In this document: positions 38,695 through 47,702 of the stretch, one piece after another
Layout of the letters: each line of letters starts with the position of its first letter
Numbering within the stretch: position 1 is the first letter of the stretch
Source: Pseudomonadota bacterium
Lineage (GTDB): Bacteria; Myxococcota_A; UBA796; GCA-2862545
Assembly (NCBI GenBank): GCA_023954855.1
Contig: JAGSGY010000004.1
Coordinates: forward strand, 82,918-146,917
DNA: 64,000 nucleotides
Direction of reading: 5' to 3'
Position numbers and translations under genes: made by a program
Notes under the pieces: generated by a model
The model's database searches: none
The model's input: the letters and a program-made list of their open reading frames with translations, nothing else
Told to the model about the DNA's origin: nothing

Positions 38695-40308
38695 ATGAAC
38701 TACGGCTTCCTCATCGACACTGGGTCGTGCATTGGCTGCCACGCCTGCTCGACCGCCTGCAAGAGCGAGAATCAAGTCCCGCTCGGTGTAAACCGGACCT
38801 GGGTCAAGACCGTCGAGGTCGGCCGCTATCCAGATGTGACCCGGCAGTTCCAGGTGACGCGCTGCAATCACTGCAGCAATCCCCCCTGCGTACGCATCTG
38901 CCCCGTCACGGCGATGTACCAGCGCAACGACGGCATCGTCGAGTTCGACCCCGACGTCTGCATCGGCTGCAAGGGCTGCATCCAGGCCTGTCCCTACGAC
39001 GCCATCTACATGGACCCGGACACCCACACCGCCCAGAAGTGCCACTTCTGCGCGCACCGCGTCGACGTCGGACAGGAGCCGGCCTGCGTCGTCGTCTGCC
39101 CAGAGCACGCCATTCTCGCCGGCGACCTCGACGACCCTGAGTCCGAGATCAGCCGCGCCGTCGCGACCAAGAAGGCCGTCACCGTCCGCAAGCCCGAGCA
39201 GGGCACGGGCCCCAAGCTCTACTACGTGAACGGCTCCGAGATCGCGCTGCACCCCTCGGCCACCGAGCCCGGCGCCAGCTTCATGAACGCCGATGTGCTC
39301 CACCCCGGGCCGAGCCGTGAATCCGAGCCCATCCCGCCATCTGGCCAGACCTCCTACTCGGGCGCCGCCCTTCGCTCTGGCCAGCCCCAAGGCACCGGCA
39401 ACATCCTCGCTGTGGGCGGAAATGCCGCCGGGCAGATGGTTCAGGTTGGCTGGAACGCCCAACACCAGCACCACTGGCACTGGCAGATCCCGGCCTACAT
39501 CGTCACCAAGGGCGCCGCTGGCGGTGCCGCCCTGATGCTCGGTGCCGCCGCCCTCGCGACGACGGGCTCCTCGGGCATCATGGCCGTGGGTGGCCTGTTT
39601 GTGGTCTTGCTGATGCTCGTCACGACCGGGCTGCTGATCTACGACCTGGAGCGTCCAGAGCGCTTCCTGCTGATTCTCGCTCGACCCCAGTGGCGCAGCT
39701 GGATTGCCCGCGCCGCCTGGATCCTCACCGGATTCTCGATCACCTTCGGCCTGTGGTGGGCCCTGGAGCTTGCCGCATTCCTCGGCATGAGCCCGCCGAG
39801 CACGGGCCTGCGCATCGCCTTCGCCGCGCTCAGCTTCCCGCTCGGCCTCGCAACCGGCACCTACACCGCCTTCTTGTTTGCCCAGGCCGAGGGGCGCGAC
39901 TTCTGGCAGAGCCCCGTCACCGCCGTGCACATGCTCTTGCAGACGGTCTACCTCGGCGGACTGCTCACCCTCGCGAGCTCGATGTTCGCTTCGCTTCCCG
40001 ACGGCTGGGCGCACTCGATTGGCTGGCTGACCATGGGAACGCTCGCCCTCTCCGCCGTCGCGCTGCTCGCCGAGCTGCACACGCCCCGCGCCTCGGACAC
40101 CGCGGCTCGGGCCCAGCACGCCATCCGCACCGAGTACCGGCGCGAGGTGTACGCGGGCGGACTCGGACTCGGCCTCGCCCTACCTCTGCTGCTCACCGCG
40201 ACGGGTTCGCCCTTCGCGGCACTGCTCGCACTTGTGGCCGCTGGCGCCGGACTCTTCGCGTACCAGCTCGCCTACGTCACCGCGCCACAGCGCATTCCGA
40301 ACTCCTGA
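38695..40308 (+). CDS. Fused four-cluster Fe-S and NrfD/DmsC-like membrane subunit
   Basis: The 537-residue protein joins two normally separate subunits. Residues 1-185 are a DmsB/PsrB-type ferredoxin with four Cys groups for four [4Fe-4S] clusters (CIGCHACSTAC, CNHCSNPPCVRIC, CIGCKGCIQAC, CHFCAHR...CVVVC). After a 90-residue Pro/Ser-rich linker, residues 275-530 contain about eight membrane helices of the NrfD/DmsC type that exchange electrons with quinol. It transfers electrons between the quinone pool and the molybdopterin subunit encoded 9 bp downstream. A possible sigma-54 promoter lies immediately upstream. No Tat signal is present. Confidence 0.92.
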   Translation: MNYGFLIDTGSCIGCHACSTACKSENQVPLGVNRTWVKTVEVGRYPDVTRQFQVTRCNHCSNPPCVRICPVTAMYQRNDGIVEFDPDVCIGCKGCIQACPYDAIYMDPDTHTAQKCHFCAHRVDVGQEPACVVVCPEHAILAGDLDDPESEISRAVATKKAVTVRKPEQGTGPKLYYVNGSEIALHPSATEPGASFMNADVLHPGPSRESEPIPPSGQTSYSGAALRSGQPQGTGNILAVGGNAAGQMVQVGWNAQHQHHWHWQIPAYIVTKGAAGGAALMLGAAALATTGSSGIMAVGGLFVVLLMLVTTGLLIYDLERPERFLLILARPQWRSWIARAAWILTGFSITFGLWWALELAAFLGMSPPSTGLRIAFAALSFPLGLATGTYTAFLFAQAEGRDFWQSPVTAVHMLLQTVYLGGLLTLASSMFASLPDGWAHSIGWLTMGTLALSAVALLAELHTPRASDTAARAQHAIRTEYRREVYAGGLGLGLALPLLLTATGSPFAALLALVAAGAGLFAYQLAYVTAPQRIPNS

Positions 40309-40317
40309 GGCTGCGAA

Positions 40318-43260
40318 ATGGCGCTCTCTGACCAGCTCACCGCCCTCATCAAACGCTTCACGGCGGGCAAAGGGGCTCCGCATCCAGCGGACCTTCTGCG
40401 CGCCACCGGGCAAGGCCCCACGAACGCAGCGGGCACCGCAACCCCAACGTTCAAGGACGTCGATGCCAAGCCGGTGAAGCTGACCGAGGTCGTGCACCCC
40501 GACGGACGCCTGTCGCAGTACCCACCGCCGGAGACCTGGGATGACTGGGTCGAGTGGGACGGCAAGGCCTGGCCTCGCAAGGTCGCGCGCCGCTACAGCC
40601 TGGTGCCCACCATCTGCTTCAACTGCGAATCGGGCTGTGGCCTGCTCGCGTACGTCGACAAAGAGACCTACGAGGTCCGCAAGTTCGAGGGCAACCCCAC
40701 CCACCCCGGCAGCCGTGGACGCAACTGCGCCAAGGGCCCGGCGACGCACAACCAGGTCTACGACCCCGAGCGCATTCTCTACCCCCTCAAGCGCGTCGGC
40801 GGCCGCGGCGAGGGCAAGTGGAAGCGGGTCTCTTGGGACGAGGCTATCGAGGATATCGCTGGACGCATGCGCGCTTCTCGCGAGAAGCGTCGCGACGGCA
40901 TCATGTACCACGTCGGCCGGCCGGGCGAAGACCACTACACGAACCGAGTCATTCAGTCCTGGGGCGTGGACGGGCACAATAGCCACACCAACATCTGCAG
41001 CGCTGCCGCACGGGTTGGCTACTACACCTGGGCCGGCTTTGACCGCCCGAGCCCCGACTACGCAAACGCCAAGACCATTCTGTTGATCAGCGCCCACCTC
41101 GAGACCGGGCACTACTTCAACCCGCACGCACAGCGGATCATGGAGTCGCTGAACAACGGCGGAAAGCTGATTGTGCTCGATCCACGCTTGTCGAACACCG
41201 CCGCCAAGGCCGACGTGTGGCTCCCGACGTGGCCAGGCTCCGAGACAACGCTCCTGCTCGCCATCGCGAACGAGCTGATCACGAGCGGGCGCTGGGACAA
41301 GGCCTTCGTGAAGCGCTGGGTCAACTGGCAGGCGCTGCTCACACACTTCGACGCTGGAGACAGCTTCGAGGACTTCGAGGCGTGGCTCAGGAACACCTAC
41401 GCCGAGTTCACCTTCGAGCGGGCCGCAGAAGAGTCACAGGTGCCGATCGAGCGCATCCGCGCGGCTGCCGAGGCGGTCGCCGAGGCCGGACCGAAGCTCG
41501 CCACCCACAACTGGCGTGCGGCCTCCATGGGCAACCGCGGCGGCTGGCAGGTCGTTCGCGCCCTGTTCTTCCTCAACGTGCTCACCGGGTCGATCGGTAC
41601 GGTCGGCGGCACCAGCGGCAACTCGTGGAACAAGTTCGTTCCGAAGCCATTCCGCACGCCTCCGCCCCTCGAAGCCTGGAACGAGCTGCACCTCCCTCAC
41701 GAGTGGCCCTTCGCCCACTACGAGATGAGCTTCCTGCTCCCCCACTTCCTGAAAGAGGGCCGCGGCGACGTCGATGTCTACTTCACCCGGGTCTACAACC
41801 CCTTGTGGATCAACCCAGACGGGTTCACGTGGTTCGACGTGCTGCGAGACGAGGAGAAGATCAAGTTCCACGTCGCGATGACGCCCACCTGGAACGAGAG
41901 CGCGTGGTTTGCCGACTATGTGCTCCCCATGGGCCACTCCGCAGAGCGGCACGACCTGATGAGCCAAGAGACCCACGCCGGAAAGTGGATTGGTTTCCGC
42001 CAGCCCGTTCGGCGCGTCGCCATGGAGCGCGCGGGTGTCGACATCAAGCGTACCTACGAGGCGAACCCCGGCGAGGTCTGGGAAGAATCCGAGTTCTGGG
42101 TCGACCTCACTTGGGCCATGGACCCCGACGGCGAGCTCGGCGTTCGCCAATACGTCGAGAGTCCGCACCGCCCAGGCGAGCCCATCACCCAGGATGAGTA
42201 CTGGGCGTGGATCTTCGAGAACAGCGTGCCCGGCCTCCCCGAGAAGGCGGCCGAAGAAGGACTCACGCCCCTCGCCTACATGCGCAAGTACGGCAACTTC
42301 GAGGTCGCTCACGACATCTACGAGCCCTACGAGTACGAGGTCGGCGGACGACGCGGCAAGGATGGCCTCGTTCGCAAGGATGGCTCGGTCATCGGCGTGG
42401 TCGTCGACGGCGAGAAGCGCGCCGGCTTCAACACCCCCTCGCGCAAGCTCGAACTGTTCTCGCCCACACTGCATGACTGGGGCTGGAGCGAGGATGAGTA
42501 CACCATCCCCTGGCCTCTCCCGAGTCATGTGGCCCCGAGCGAGGTGGACCGGGCGAGCGGCGAGATGATCTTGCTGCCGAACTTCCGCCTGCCCACGCTC
42601 ATCCACACGCGCTCCGCGAATGCGAAGTGGCTCTACGAGATCAGCCACAACAACCCCGTGTGGATGCACCCCTCGGACGCCGCTCGCGTGAACGTCGTGA
42701 CCGGCGACCTGCTCCGCGTCGAGACCGAGATCGGCTGGTTTGTCGACAAGGTCTGGGTCACCGAAGGCATCAAGCCCGGCATCATCGCCATGTCGCACCA
42801 CCTCGGCCGCTGGCGCCTGCACAAGGAGCAGGGCGTGAACCGCCAGGCCTCGGCCTTGGCCCGCTTGGATGAGGAGGGCGACGGCAACTACAAGCTCCGA
42901 CTGCTCGGCGGCGCCGGGCCCTTCAAGTCCTCGGACCCCGACACCGAGCGCATCTGGTGGGACAACATCGGCGTGCACCAGAACCTGATTCACGCGGTGC
43001 AGCCCGACCCCGTCTCCGGCGCGCACTGCTGGCTTCAGAAGGCCGTCAGCGTGCGAAAGGCCGAGCGTGGCGAGCGCTACGGCGACGTCTGGGTCGACAC
43101 CAAGAAGTCGATGGAGGTGTACAAGCGCTGGCACGCCTTGGCGCGCTCCGCCGTCGACCACAGCCCCGACGGGACCCGCCGACCGTACTGGTTCAAGCGC
43201 CCCCTCAAGCCCGCGAAGGTCGCGTACAAGCTTCCGAAGAAGCCCTGGGGCCGCGAGTGA
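40318..43260 (+). CDS. Molybdopterin oxidoreductase catalytic subunit (DMSO reductase superfamily)
   Basis: The 980-residue protein has an N-terminal [4Fe-4S] motif (CFNCESGC ... NCAKG), the GRPGEDHYTNR and NICSAAARVGYY region whose Cys may ligate molybdenum, and a C-terminal dinucleotide-binding domain (SHNNPVWMHPSDAARVNVVTGDLLRVET). With the preceding Fe-S/NrfD subunit it forms a quinone-linked complex like polysulfide, thiosulfate or DMSO reductase. The substrate cannot be told from sequence. The N-terminus has no twin-arginine signal, unlike most relatives, implying a cytoplasm-facing complex. The extension of about 95 residues before the Fe-S motif is also unusual. Confidence 0.92.
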   Translation: MALSDQLTALIKRFTAGKGAPHPADLLRATGQGPTNAAGTATPTFKDVDAKPVKLTEVVHPDGRLSQYPPPETWDDWVEWDGKAWPRKVARRYSLVPTICFNCESGCGLLAYVDKETYEVRKFEGNPTHPGSRGRNCAKGPATHNQVYDPERILYPLKRVGGRGEGKWKRVSWDEAIEDIAGRMRASREKRRDGIMYHVGRPGEDHYTNRVIQSWGVDGHNSHTNICSAAARVGYYTWAGFDRPSPDYANAKTILLISAHLETGHYFNPHAQRIMESLNNGGKLIVLDPRLSNTAAKADVWLPTWPGSETTLLLAIANELITSGRWDKAFVKRWVNWQALLTHFDAGDSFEDFEAWLRNTYAEFTFERAAEESQVPIERIRAAAEAVAEAGPKLATHNWRAASMGNRGGWQVVRALFFLNVLTGSIGTVGGTSGNSWNKFVPKPFRTPPPLEAWNELHLPHEWPFAHYEMSFLLPHFLKEGRGDVDVYFTRVYNPLWINPDGFTWFDVLRDEEKIKFHVAMTPTWNESAWFADYVLPMGHSAERHDLMSQETHAGKWIGFRQPVRRVAMERAGVDIKRTYEANPGEVWEESEFWVDLTWAMDPDGELGVRQYVESPHRPGEPITQDEYWAWIFENSVPGLPEKAAEEGLTPLAYMRKYGNFEVAHDIYEPYEYEVGGRRGKDGLVRKDGSVIGVVVDGEKRAGFNTPSRKLELFSPTLHDWGWSEDEYTIPWPLPSHVAPSEVDRASGEMILLPNFRLPTLIHTRSANAKWLYEISHNNPVWMHPSDAARVNVVTGDLLRVETEIGWFVDKVWVTEGIKPGIIAMSHHLGRWRLHKEQGVNRQASALARLDEEGDGNYKLRLLGGAGPFKSSDPDTERIWWDNIGVHQNLIHAVQPDPVSGAHCWLQKAVSVRKAERGERYGDVWVDTKKSMEVYKRWHALARSAVDHSPDGTRRPYWFKRPLKPAKVAYKLPKKPWGRE

Positions 43261-43269
43261 GGCTGTCGC

Positions 43270-44079
43270 ATGACTCCTGAACGCCAGGCGCTGCTCGCGC
43301 TAGCCCACGTGATCTCGAACGGCGCCACCGACGCGACCATCCCGTGGCTTCGCGAGATTCCCGGTCTGGAAACCTTCTGTGCCTTGTCCGAGGACGAGCG
43401 CCTCGCCGAGCACGAGCGCGTGCTGGGACGCGGGGTGTTTGCCTACGAATCGGTGTTCACCCGCGATGACGCGCTGCGAGCGGAGGGTCTTGCCGCTGAG
43501 GCCTACGCACGTCACGGTCTATCGGTGGACGAGCCCAATCATCTCGGCAACCAACTCGCGCTGTACGCCCAGACCGGTGACCTCACCTTCGTTGCGGAAC
43601 ACCTGGCGAGATGGGCAGTGCCCGCACTTGTCGCCATCGAGCGGCAGGGCGGCCCGTTCTACCCCTTCGTCGGGTCGATGGTGCGGGAGCTCCTCGGCCG
43701 GCCGCTCAACGGGGTGGCGGTTGCGCTCCCCGAGACCGCTGACCCGCTCGACAACGACAAGACCGGCCTGCGGCGTCTCTCGGAGCACCTGCTCGTGCCC
43801 GTGAAGTCGGCGTGGTTCCTGTCGCGCGGCGACATCCTGCGTCTCGCGTCTGCCGCCGAGTGCCCCTGTGGTTTCGGCAGCCGCACCCAGATGCTCGAGG
43901 CCTTCTTCCGGACCGCCGTCGAGCACGAGCGTCTCCCCGCTGCCGTCGACGTGCTCCTCGCAGAGCTCGCAGAATGGAGGCAGGTCTTCCGCGAACAGGC
44001 ACCCGCATGGGATGCCCGGGCACAGCTCACCGAGGCTGTCCTGAAGCGTCTGGCGGCTGGCGTGGCCCCCGCGTCCTAG
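43270..44079 (+). CDS. TorD/DmsD-family molybdoenzyme chaperone
   Basis: The 269-residue helical protein has the family motif in [16 protein letters not shown] (E-P-x-x-H), plus [28 protein letters not shown] in the usual place. TorD chaperones bind the apo-molybdoenzyme, help cofactor insertion and proofread export. It starts 9 bp after the catalytic subunit, as expected for a dedicated chaperone. A C-terminal extension with CPCGFGSR is unusual. The last codon is in CTAG shared with the convergent ArsC-TPR gene. Confidence 0.87.
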   Translation: MTPERQALLALAHVISNGATDATIPWLREIPGLETFCALSEDERLAEHERVLGRGVFAYESVFTRDDALRAEGLAAEAYARHGLSVDEPNHLGNQLALYAQTGDLTFVAEHLARWAVPALVAIERQGGPFYPFVGSMVRELLGRPLNGVAVALPETADPLDNDKTGLRRLSEHLLVPVKSAWFLSRGDILRLASAAECPCGFGSRTQMLEAFFRTAVEHERLPAAVDVLLAELAEWRQVFREQAPAWDARAQLTEAVLKRLAAGVAPAS

Positions 44080-45200
44080 TCGACCAGGTGCCTCTCGGCG
44101 TCGACCCAGTACACGCCAGACAACGCGCCAGCCGCGTCCTGAATCTCGGCGGCACCGGCAATCTCGGCGGCCGCGTACTCGGGACCGAGGTCCTCGGCGG
44201 CGAGCTCGAGGGCGCGCGCTGGACTCTCAGCGGCGACGTGGGCCCGCTGCGTGAAGTGGACCTCGTCCGCCCGAAGCTCGAGCACCAGCTCGTAGAGGTG
44301 GCCCGCGTCGAGGGTCTCGCTTCGCAGGGTGCGTCGGCACGACAGGAAGAGATCGAAGGCAAGTGCAGCGAGGTCGTCGTCGAGGTCGTCGCCGAGCGTG
44401 TCGAGGATCGCGAGTGCGTCGCTAGGCTCGCCCCGTCGTGCCGCGAGTGTCGCGCGGTTGAAGCGCACAGAGTCTTCCCAGACCCCCTCACTGGCGAGCG
44501 CCTGGCCATAGGCCGCATCGGCCGCATCGAAGAGCCCGCGATCGGACTGGATGTTTCCGGCCAGCTCCCACAGCCTCCAGGTTGGCCCCTCACGAAGACC
44601 GCTCTCGGCGTGGGCCGCGGCGGCGTCGAGGTCCCCTTCTTGCTGGGCGACGAGGGCGGCAATCTCGAAGGCTCCGGCCACGCCGGTCCCGACCAGCTGC
44701 TCTGCGAAGACCTTGGCCGCGCCGAGCTCTCCACGTCCGAGCGCATCGAGTGCGCTCTCGAAGTTGGCCACCGGGGTCGCGCCACCCCGCTGCTTCGCGA
44801 GCGCCTGGATGCGCCCGCGAATGTCGTCCCGCGCAATGCGGAAGTAGGCCAGACGCTCTTCGTCGGTGAGCTGCTCCTGCTTGCGATCGGGATCTTGCAA
44901 CGGCCAGTGCAAGCGCTGCGCCTCACCAAGAAAGACGGGGCAGACCTCCTCGGCGCACAACGTGATCACCAAGTCCACCGTCTCGGGATCCACATCCTGA
45001 ACCGAGGTCGATGCGTGGTCGTCGAGACTGACGCCGAGCTCGGCCATGGCGCGGATCGCAAACGGGTTCACGCGTGATGGCGAACTCCCTGCGGACTGCA
45101 CGCGGACGGCATCACCGAAGATCATGCGGGCGAGGCCCTCGGCCATCTGCGACCGTGCAGAGTTCGCGACGCAGAGAAACAGCACACTTTCGAAGTTCAC
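44076..45200 (-). CDS. ArsC/low-MW phosphatase domain fused to TPR-like tail
   Basis: The first 140 residues are of the arsenate reductase (thioredoxin type)/low-molecular-weight tyrosine phosphatase fold: P-loop [14 protein letters not shown] (catalytic Cys10), SAGSSPS, the [16 protein letters not shown] segment with two further Cys, and WPLQDPD with the general-acid Asp. The Cys pair supports arsenate reduction by Cys relay. The remaining 230 residues are TPR-like helices ([41 protein letters not shown]...). The fusion is unusual. No ars transporter or ArsR lies nearby, so another phosphoprotein role is possible. GTG start with GGAGGG upstream. Confidence 0.85.
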   Translation of the reverse strand: MNFESVLFLCVANSARSQMAEGLARMIFGDAVRVQSAGSSPSRVNPFAIRAMAELGVSLDDHASTSVQDVDPETVDLVITLCAEEVCPVFLGEAQRLHWPLQDPDRKQEQLTDEERLAYFRIARDDIRGRIQALAKQRGGATPVANFESALDALGRGELGAAKVFAEQLVGTGVAGAFEIAALVAQQEGDLDAAAAHAESGLREGPTWRLWELAGNIQSDRGLFDAADAAYGQALASEGVWEDSVRFNRATLAARRGEPSDALAILDTLGDDLDDDLAALAFDLFLSCRRTLRSETLDAGHLYELVLELRADEVHFTQRAHVAAESPARALELAAEDLGPEYAAAEIAGAAEIQDAAGALSGVYWVDAERHLVD

Positions 45201-45248
45201 CAGCCCTCCAAGGCAGGCTGCGTATTCAGAATCGACGCGTCGAGCACG

Positions 45249-45434
45249 CTACTCGGCGGTCTCGGGCGGACCTTCACCGTAGACCCACACAGTCCCGAAG
45301 AAACCCACCGCGGCGATCAGCATCGCCGACAGGCTCGGCCCATCCGCAAAGAACCAGGTCATGGCCATCAGCACGAGGCCAATGGCCAAGGCCGCGAGCG
45401 AGTTGCGCCCACGGGTTCCGCCGAACTCAAGCAC
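45249..45434 (-). CDS. Small membrane protein, two helices
   Basis: This 61-residue protein has two hydrophobic segments (about 12-29 and 33-51). It starts at GTG with GGGAGG upstream, and overlaps the last 8 bases of the sigma-54 activator gene, so it is probably co-transcribed with it. The function is unknown. Confidence 0.62.
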   Translation of the reverse strand: MLEFGGTRGRNSLAALAIGLVLMAMTWFFADGPSLSAMLIAAVGFFGTVWVYGEGPPETAE

Positions 45435-46962
45435 GCGTACCTCCCGGCTGAGCAGCGTATCGCCGGCGAGCCTCGCGTGCGCCCCCCAGGCCGAGCTTCT
45501 GCATACGGCTCTTCAGAGTGGACGGCGGGATCGCGAGCAACTGAGCCGCTCCACCCTCGCCATACACCTTGCCGGCGCAGCGTCGAAGTGCCGCCTCGAT
45601 GTGGGCCTTCTCCGCTTCGACAAGCGTGGGCAGGGGTCCCTCGGGCTCGGGCCGACGCACGGGAATGCGGGTCATCGTCGGCCCAAGCTCGCCGAGCAGC
45701 TGCCGACGCTCAAGCACATGCAGCAGCTGGCGAACATTTCCGGGCCAGTCCCGTCCACGAAGCTCGGCGCGCTCCGCGGTCGAGAGCAACAGCCCCGGTG
45801 CCTGCTGAGCGATGAAGCCATCGACGATCACATCGATGTCTTCGGGTCTCGCGCGAAGCGGTGGAAGGCGAACAGGCACCACGGCCAGCCGGTAGTAGAG
45901 GTCCTCGCGAAAGCTGGTGCCGATCGCCGTCTCGAGGTCGACGTTGGTCGCCGCCACAATGCGCACGTCCACGCGCACTGTACGGTCGCTGCCGACGGGC
46001 TCGAAGCAGCCTTCCTCGACCGCGCGCAAGAGCTTGGCCTGCAGCTCCATGGGGATCTCGCCAACCTCATCGAGGAACAGCGTTCCCCCATTGGCCGCGC
46101 GAAAGCGGCCGATGCGGTCGGCGTGGGCGCCCGAGAACGCCCCCTTCACGTGCCCGAACAGCTCCGACTCGATGAGCGTCGCCGGCAAGGCCGCACAGTT
46201 GATCGAGACCAGGGGTCCGGTGCGCAGGCTCCACTCGTGCACCGCACGCGCAAACACCTCCTTGCCCGTGCCCGTCTCGCCGGTGATCAGCACGGGGACC
46301 GGTGCGCGCGCCACCTGCTTGCCCACCAACACCGCGTTGCGCATCGCCGGTGACCGACTGCGCTCCAGCAGACCTCCGGCAGTGGCTGGACCCTCCACCC
46401 GCTCGCGCAACAGACGATTCTGCTCAGTCAGCTGCCGGGCCATGCGGTCGAGCCGGCCCGACTGCTCGCCGTAGACCAGCGCCATCGCGAGCAGCTGCCC
46501 GAAGACGTTGGCAAGGGCCACCACATCGGCATCGTAGGGCTGACAGACACTTCGGTCGACGGTCATCAGGCCCAGCGCATCGCCGCCACTTCGCAGCGGC
46601 ACCACCATGCATGCGTGACCGTGGTCGAAGTCGAGGACGCCATCAAAGGGATCGCCGTCACCATCGGCGTGGTCGTGCTCGTGGAACGCCCGAGCACCCC
46701 CTCGTTCGAGCACCGCACGAATGCTCGGAAAGTCGGTGAGCTGAAGGCTGTGCTGCCTGACCTTCGAGCTGGCGAGCTCCCCTGAGGCCACCCGTACTTC
46801 GAGCGCGTCGCCGTGGAGTTCCATGATCGTAGCCAGGTCAAAGGGCACGATGCCTCGAAACGCGGAGAGGGCCTCGTCGAGCAGGCGGTCGACATCTCCA
46901 GGTCGCGCGCTGAGCTCGCGCATCGACGCCAAGTCGCGGGTGAGGTCAAGGATGTCGGGCAT
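45427..46962 (-). CDS. GAF-domain sigma-54-dependent activator (NorR-like)
   Basis: The 511-residue protein has a GAF sensor (about residues 20-165), an AAA+ domain with Walker A GETGTGKE (228-235), GAFSGA (274-279, a Ser variant of the sigma-54 contact loop) and LFLDEVGEIP, and a C-terminal Fis-type helix-turn-helix (YGEGGAAQLLAIPPSTLKSRMQKL). The GAF contains a His/Asp-rich stretch, residues 92-118 (AFHEHDHADGDGD ... FDHGHAC), that could hold a metal. It is divergent from rubrerythrin, whose promoter is a consensus sigma-54 site, and is the likely activator. The start follows GGAG at 6-nt spacing. Confidence 0.92.
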   Translation of the reverse strand: MPDILDLTRDLASMRELSARPGDVDRLLDEALSAFRGIVPFDLATIMELHGDALEVRVASGELASSKVRQHSLQLTDFPSIRAVLERGGARAFHEHDHADGDGDPFDGVLDFDHGHACMVVPLRSGGDALGLMTVDRSVCQPYDADVVALANVFGQLLAMALVYGEQSGRLDRMARQLTEQNRLLRERVEGPATAGGLLERSRSPAMRNAVLVGKQVARAPVPVLITGETGTGKEVFARAVHEWSLRTGPLVSINCAALPATLIESELFGHVKGAFSGAHADRIGRFRAANGGTLFLDEVGEIPMELQAKLLRAVEEGCFEPVGSDRTVRVDVRIVAATNVDLETAIGTSFREDLYYRLAVVPVRLPPLRARPEDIDVIVDGFIAQQAPGLLLSTAERAELRGRDWPGNVRQLLHVLERRQLLGELGPTMTRIPVRRPEPEGPLPTLVEAEKAHIEAALRRCAGKVYGEGGAAQLLAIPPSTLKSRMQKLGLGGAREARRRYAAQPGGTRA

Positions 46963-46987
46963 GCTTCGCTCCAGGGCAATCACGGTA

Positions 46988-47085
46988 TTTCGCGTCCACG
47001 CGAAAATCACGATATTTCGCGAACATCTTCCGCGATATTTCGCGCTCAACGGATCGGCGACAACGCTACAACCTGCCTTTTCGCG
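46988..47085. promoter_or_regulatory. TTTCGCG enhancer-type repeats
   Basis: The heptamer TTTCGCG occurs at 46988-46994, 47015-47021, 47038-47044 and 47079-47085, and inverted (CGCGAAA) at 46999-47005. The first and inverted copies form TTTCGCG-TCCA-CGCGAAA. Another copy forms CGCGA-TATT-TCGCG. They lie 10-110 bp upstream of the sigma-54 promoter and next to the activator gene, the expected place for upstream activating sequences. Confidence 0.72.
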
Positions 47086-47096
47086 ATTTTGATGCT

Positions 47097-47111
47097 TGGC
47101 ACGCACCTTGC
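47097..47111 (+). promoter_or_regulatory. Sigma-54 promoter of rubrerythrin operon
   Basis: TGGCACGCACCTTGC matches every defined base of the consensus TGGCACG-N4-TTGC, with GG-N10-GC spacing. The predicted start is near 47123, leaving a leader of about 50 nt before the rubrerythrin ATG. Confidence 0.88.
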
Positions 47112-47172
47112 GTTAGAGCAGTTGCCCGCGGCGCTCCCGTCGCTCGATTCTTCACCCACTAGGAGGGTATTC

Positions 47173-47592
47173 ATGGCCGATCTCAAAGGCTCCAGCACGC
47201 TCGACAACCTGAAGGCCGCCTTCGCAGGCGAGTCCCAGGCCAACCGCCGCTACCTGTACTTCGCAAAGGTCGCCGACATCGAGGGCTACCCTCACATCGC
47301 GTCGAACTTCCGCGAGACCGCCGAGGGCGAGACCGGCCACGCGCACGGACACCTCGACTACATCAAGCAGGTCGGCGACCCAGCCACGGGCCTTCCGATT
47401 GGCGACACCGAGGAGAACCTCGCCGCCGCCGTCGCCGGTGAGACCCACGAGTACACCGACATGTACCCGGGCATGGCCAAGACCGCGCGCGACGAGGGCT
47501 TCGGCGAGATCGCCGACTGGTTCGAGACGCTCGCCAAGGCTGAGAAGTCGCACGCCGGACGCTTCCAGGCGCTCCTCGACGACAACTTCTAG
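47173..47592 (+). CDS. Rubrerythrin-family protein lacking rubredoxin domain
   Basis: The 139-residue ferritin-like four-helix protein has the di-iron ligand pattern: [35 protein letters not shown] and AEKSHAGRF (E-x-x-H pairs). It has no C-terminal rubredoxin Cys. Rubrerythrins reduce hydrogen peroxide and handle oxygen or iron stress. AGGAGG precedes the ATG. A consensus sigma-54 promoter and repeats lie upstream. The (Fe-S) protein and DUF3501 genes follow, a grouping seen in many proteobacteria. Without rubredoxin, it needs an external electron donor, perhaps the (Fe-S) protein. Confidence 0.94.
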   Translation: MADLKGSSTLDNLKAAFAGESQANRRYLYFAKVADIEGYPHIASNFRETAEGETGHAHGHLDYIKQVGDPATGLPIGDTEENLAAAVAGETHEYTDMYPGMAKTARDEGFGEIADWFETLAKAEKSHAGRFQALLDDNF

Positions 47593-47601
47593 GACGTCGA
47601 T

Positions 47602-47702
47602 CTATCGGCCTATGGGCCGGAGTCCTTGCGGCTTCACGGCTGCACGCACAAAACGTGCGCTCGCCGCTCGCAGCGGCGCCCTTCGGCCCATATGCCAGAT
47701 AG
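47602..47702 (+). ncRNA. Structured RNA candidate in rubrerythrin 3' region
   Basis: In the 319-bp gap after rubrerythrin, CTATC...ATGGGCCG (47602-47619) pairs with CGGCCCAT...GATAG (47684-47702) as a long imperfect outer stem. Inside are CGCCGCT-CGC-AGCGGCG and a GCACG/CGTGC hairpin, giving a multi-branched fold. A further CCGAAG-AC-CTTCGG hairpin follows at 47729-47742. It could be an attenuator, processing site or stabiliser between rubrerythrin and downstream genes. The rest of the gap to 47911 shows no gene. Confidence 0.45.

Noticed and set aside
41434..43161. 575-residue minus-strand frame
   Set aside because: Antisense to the molybdopterin oxidoreductase, with no motifs and biased composition.
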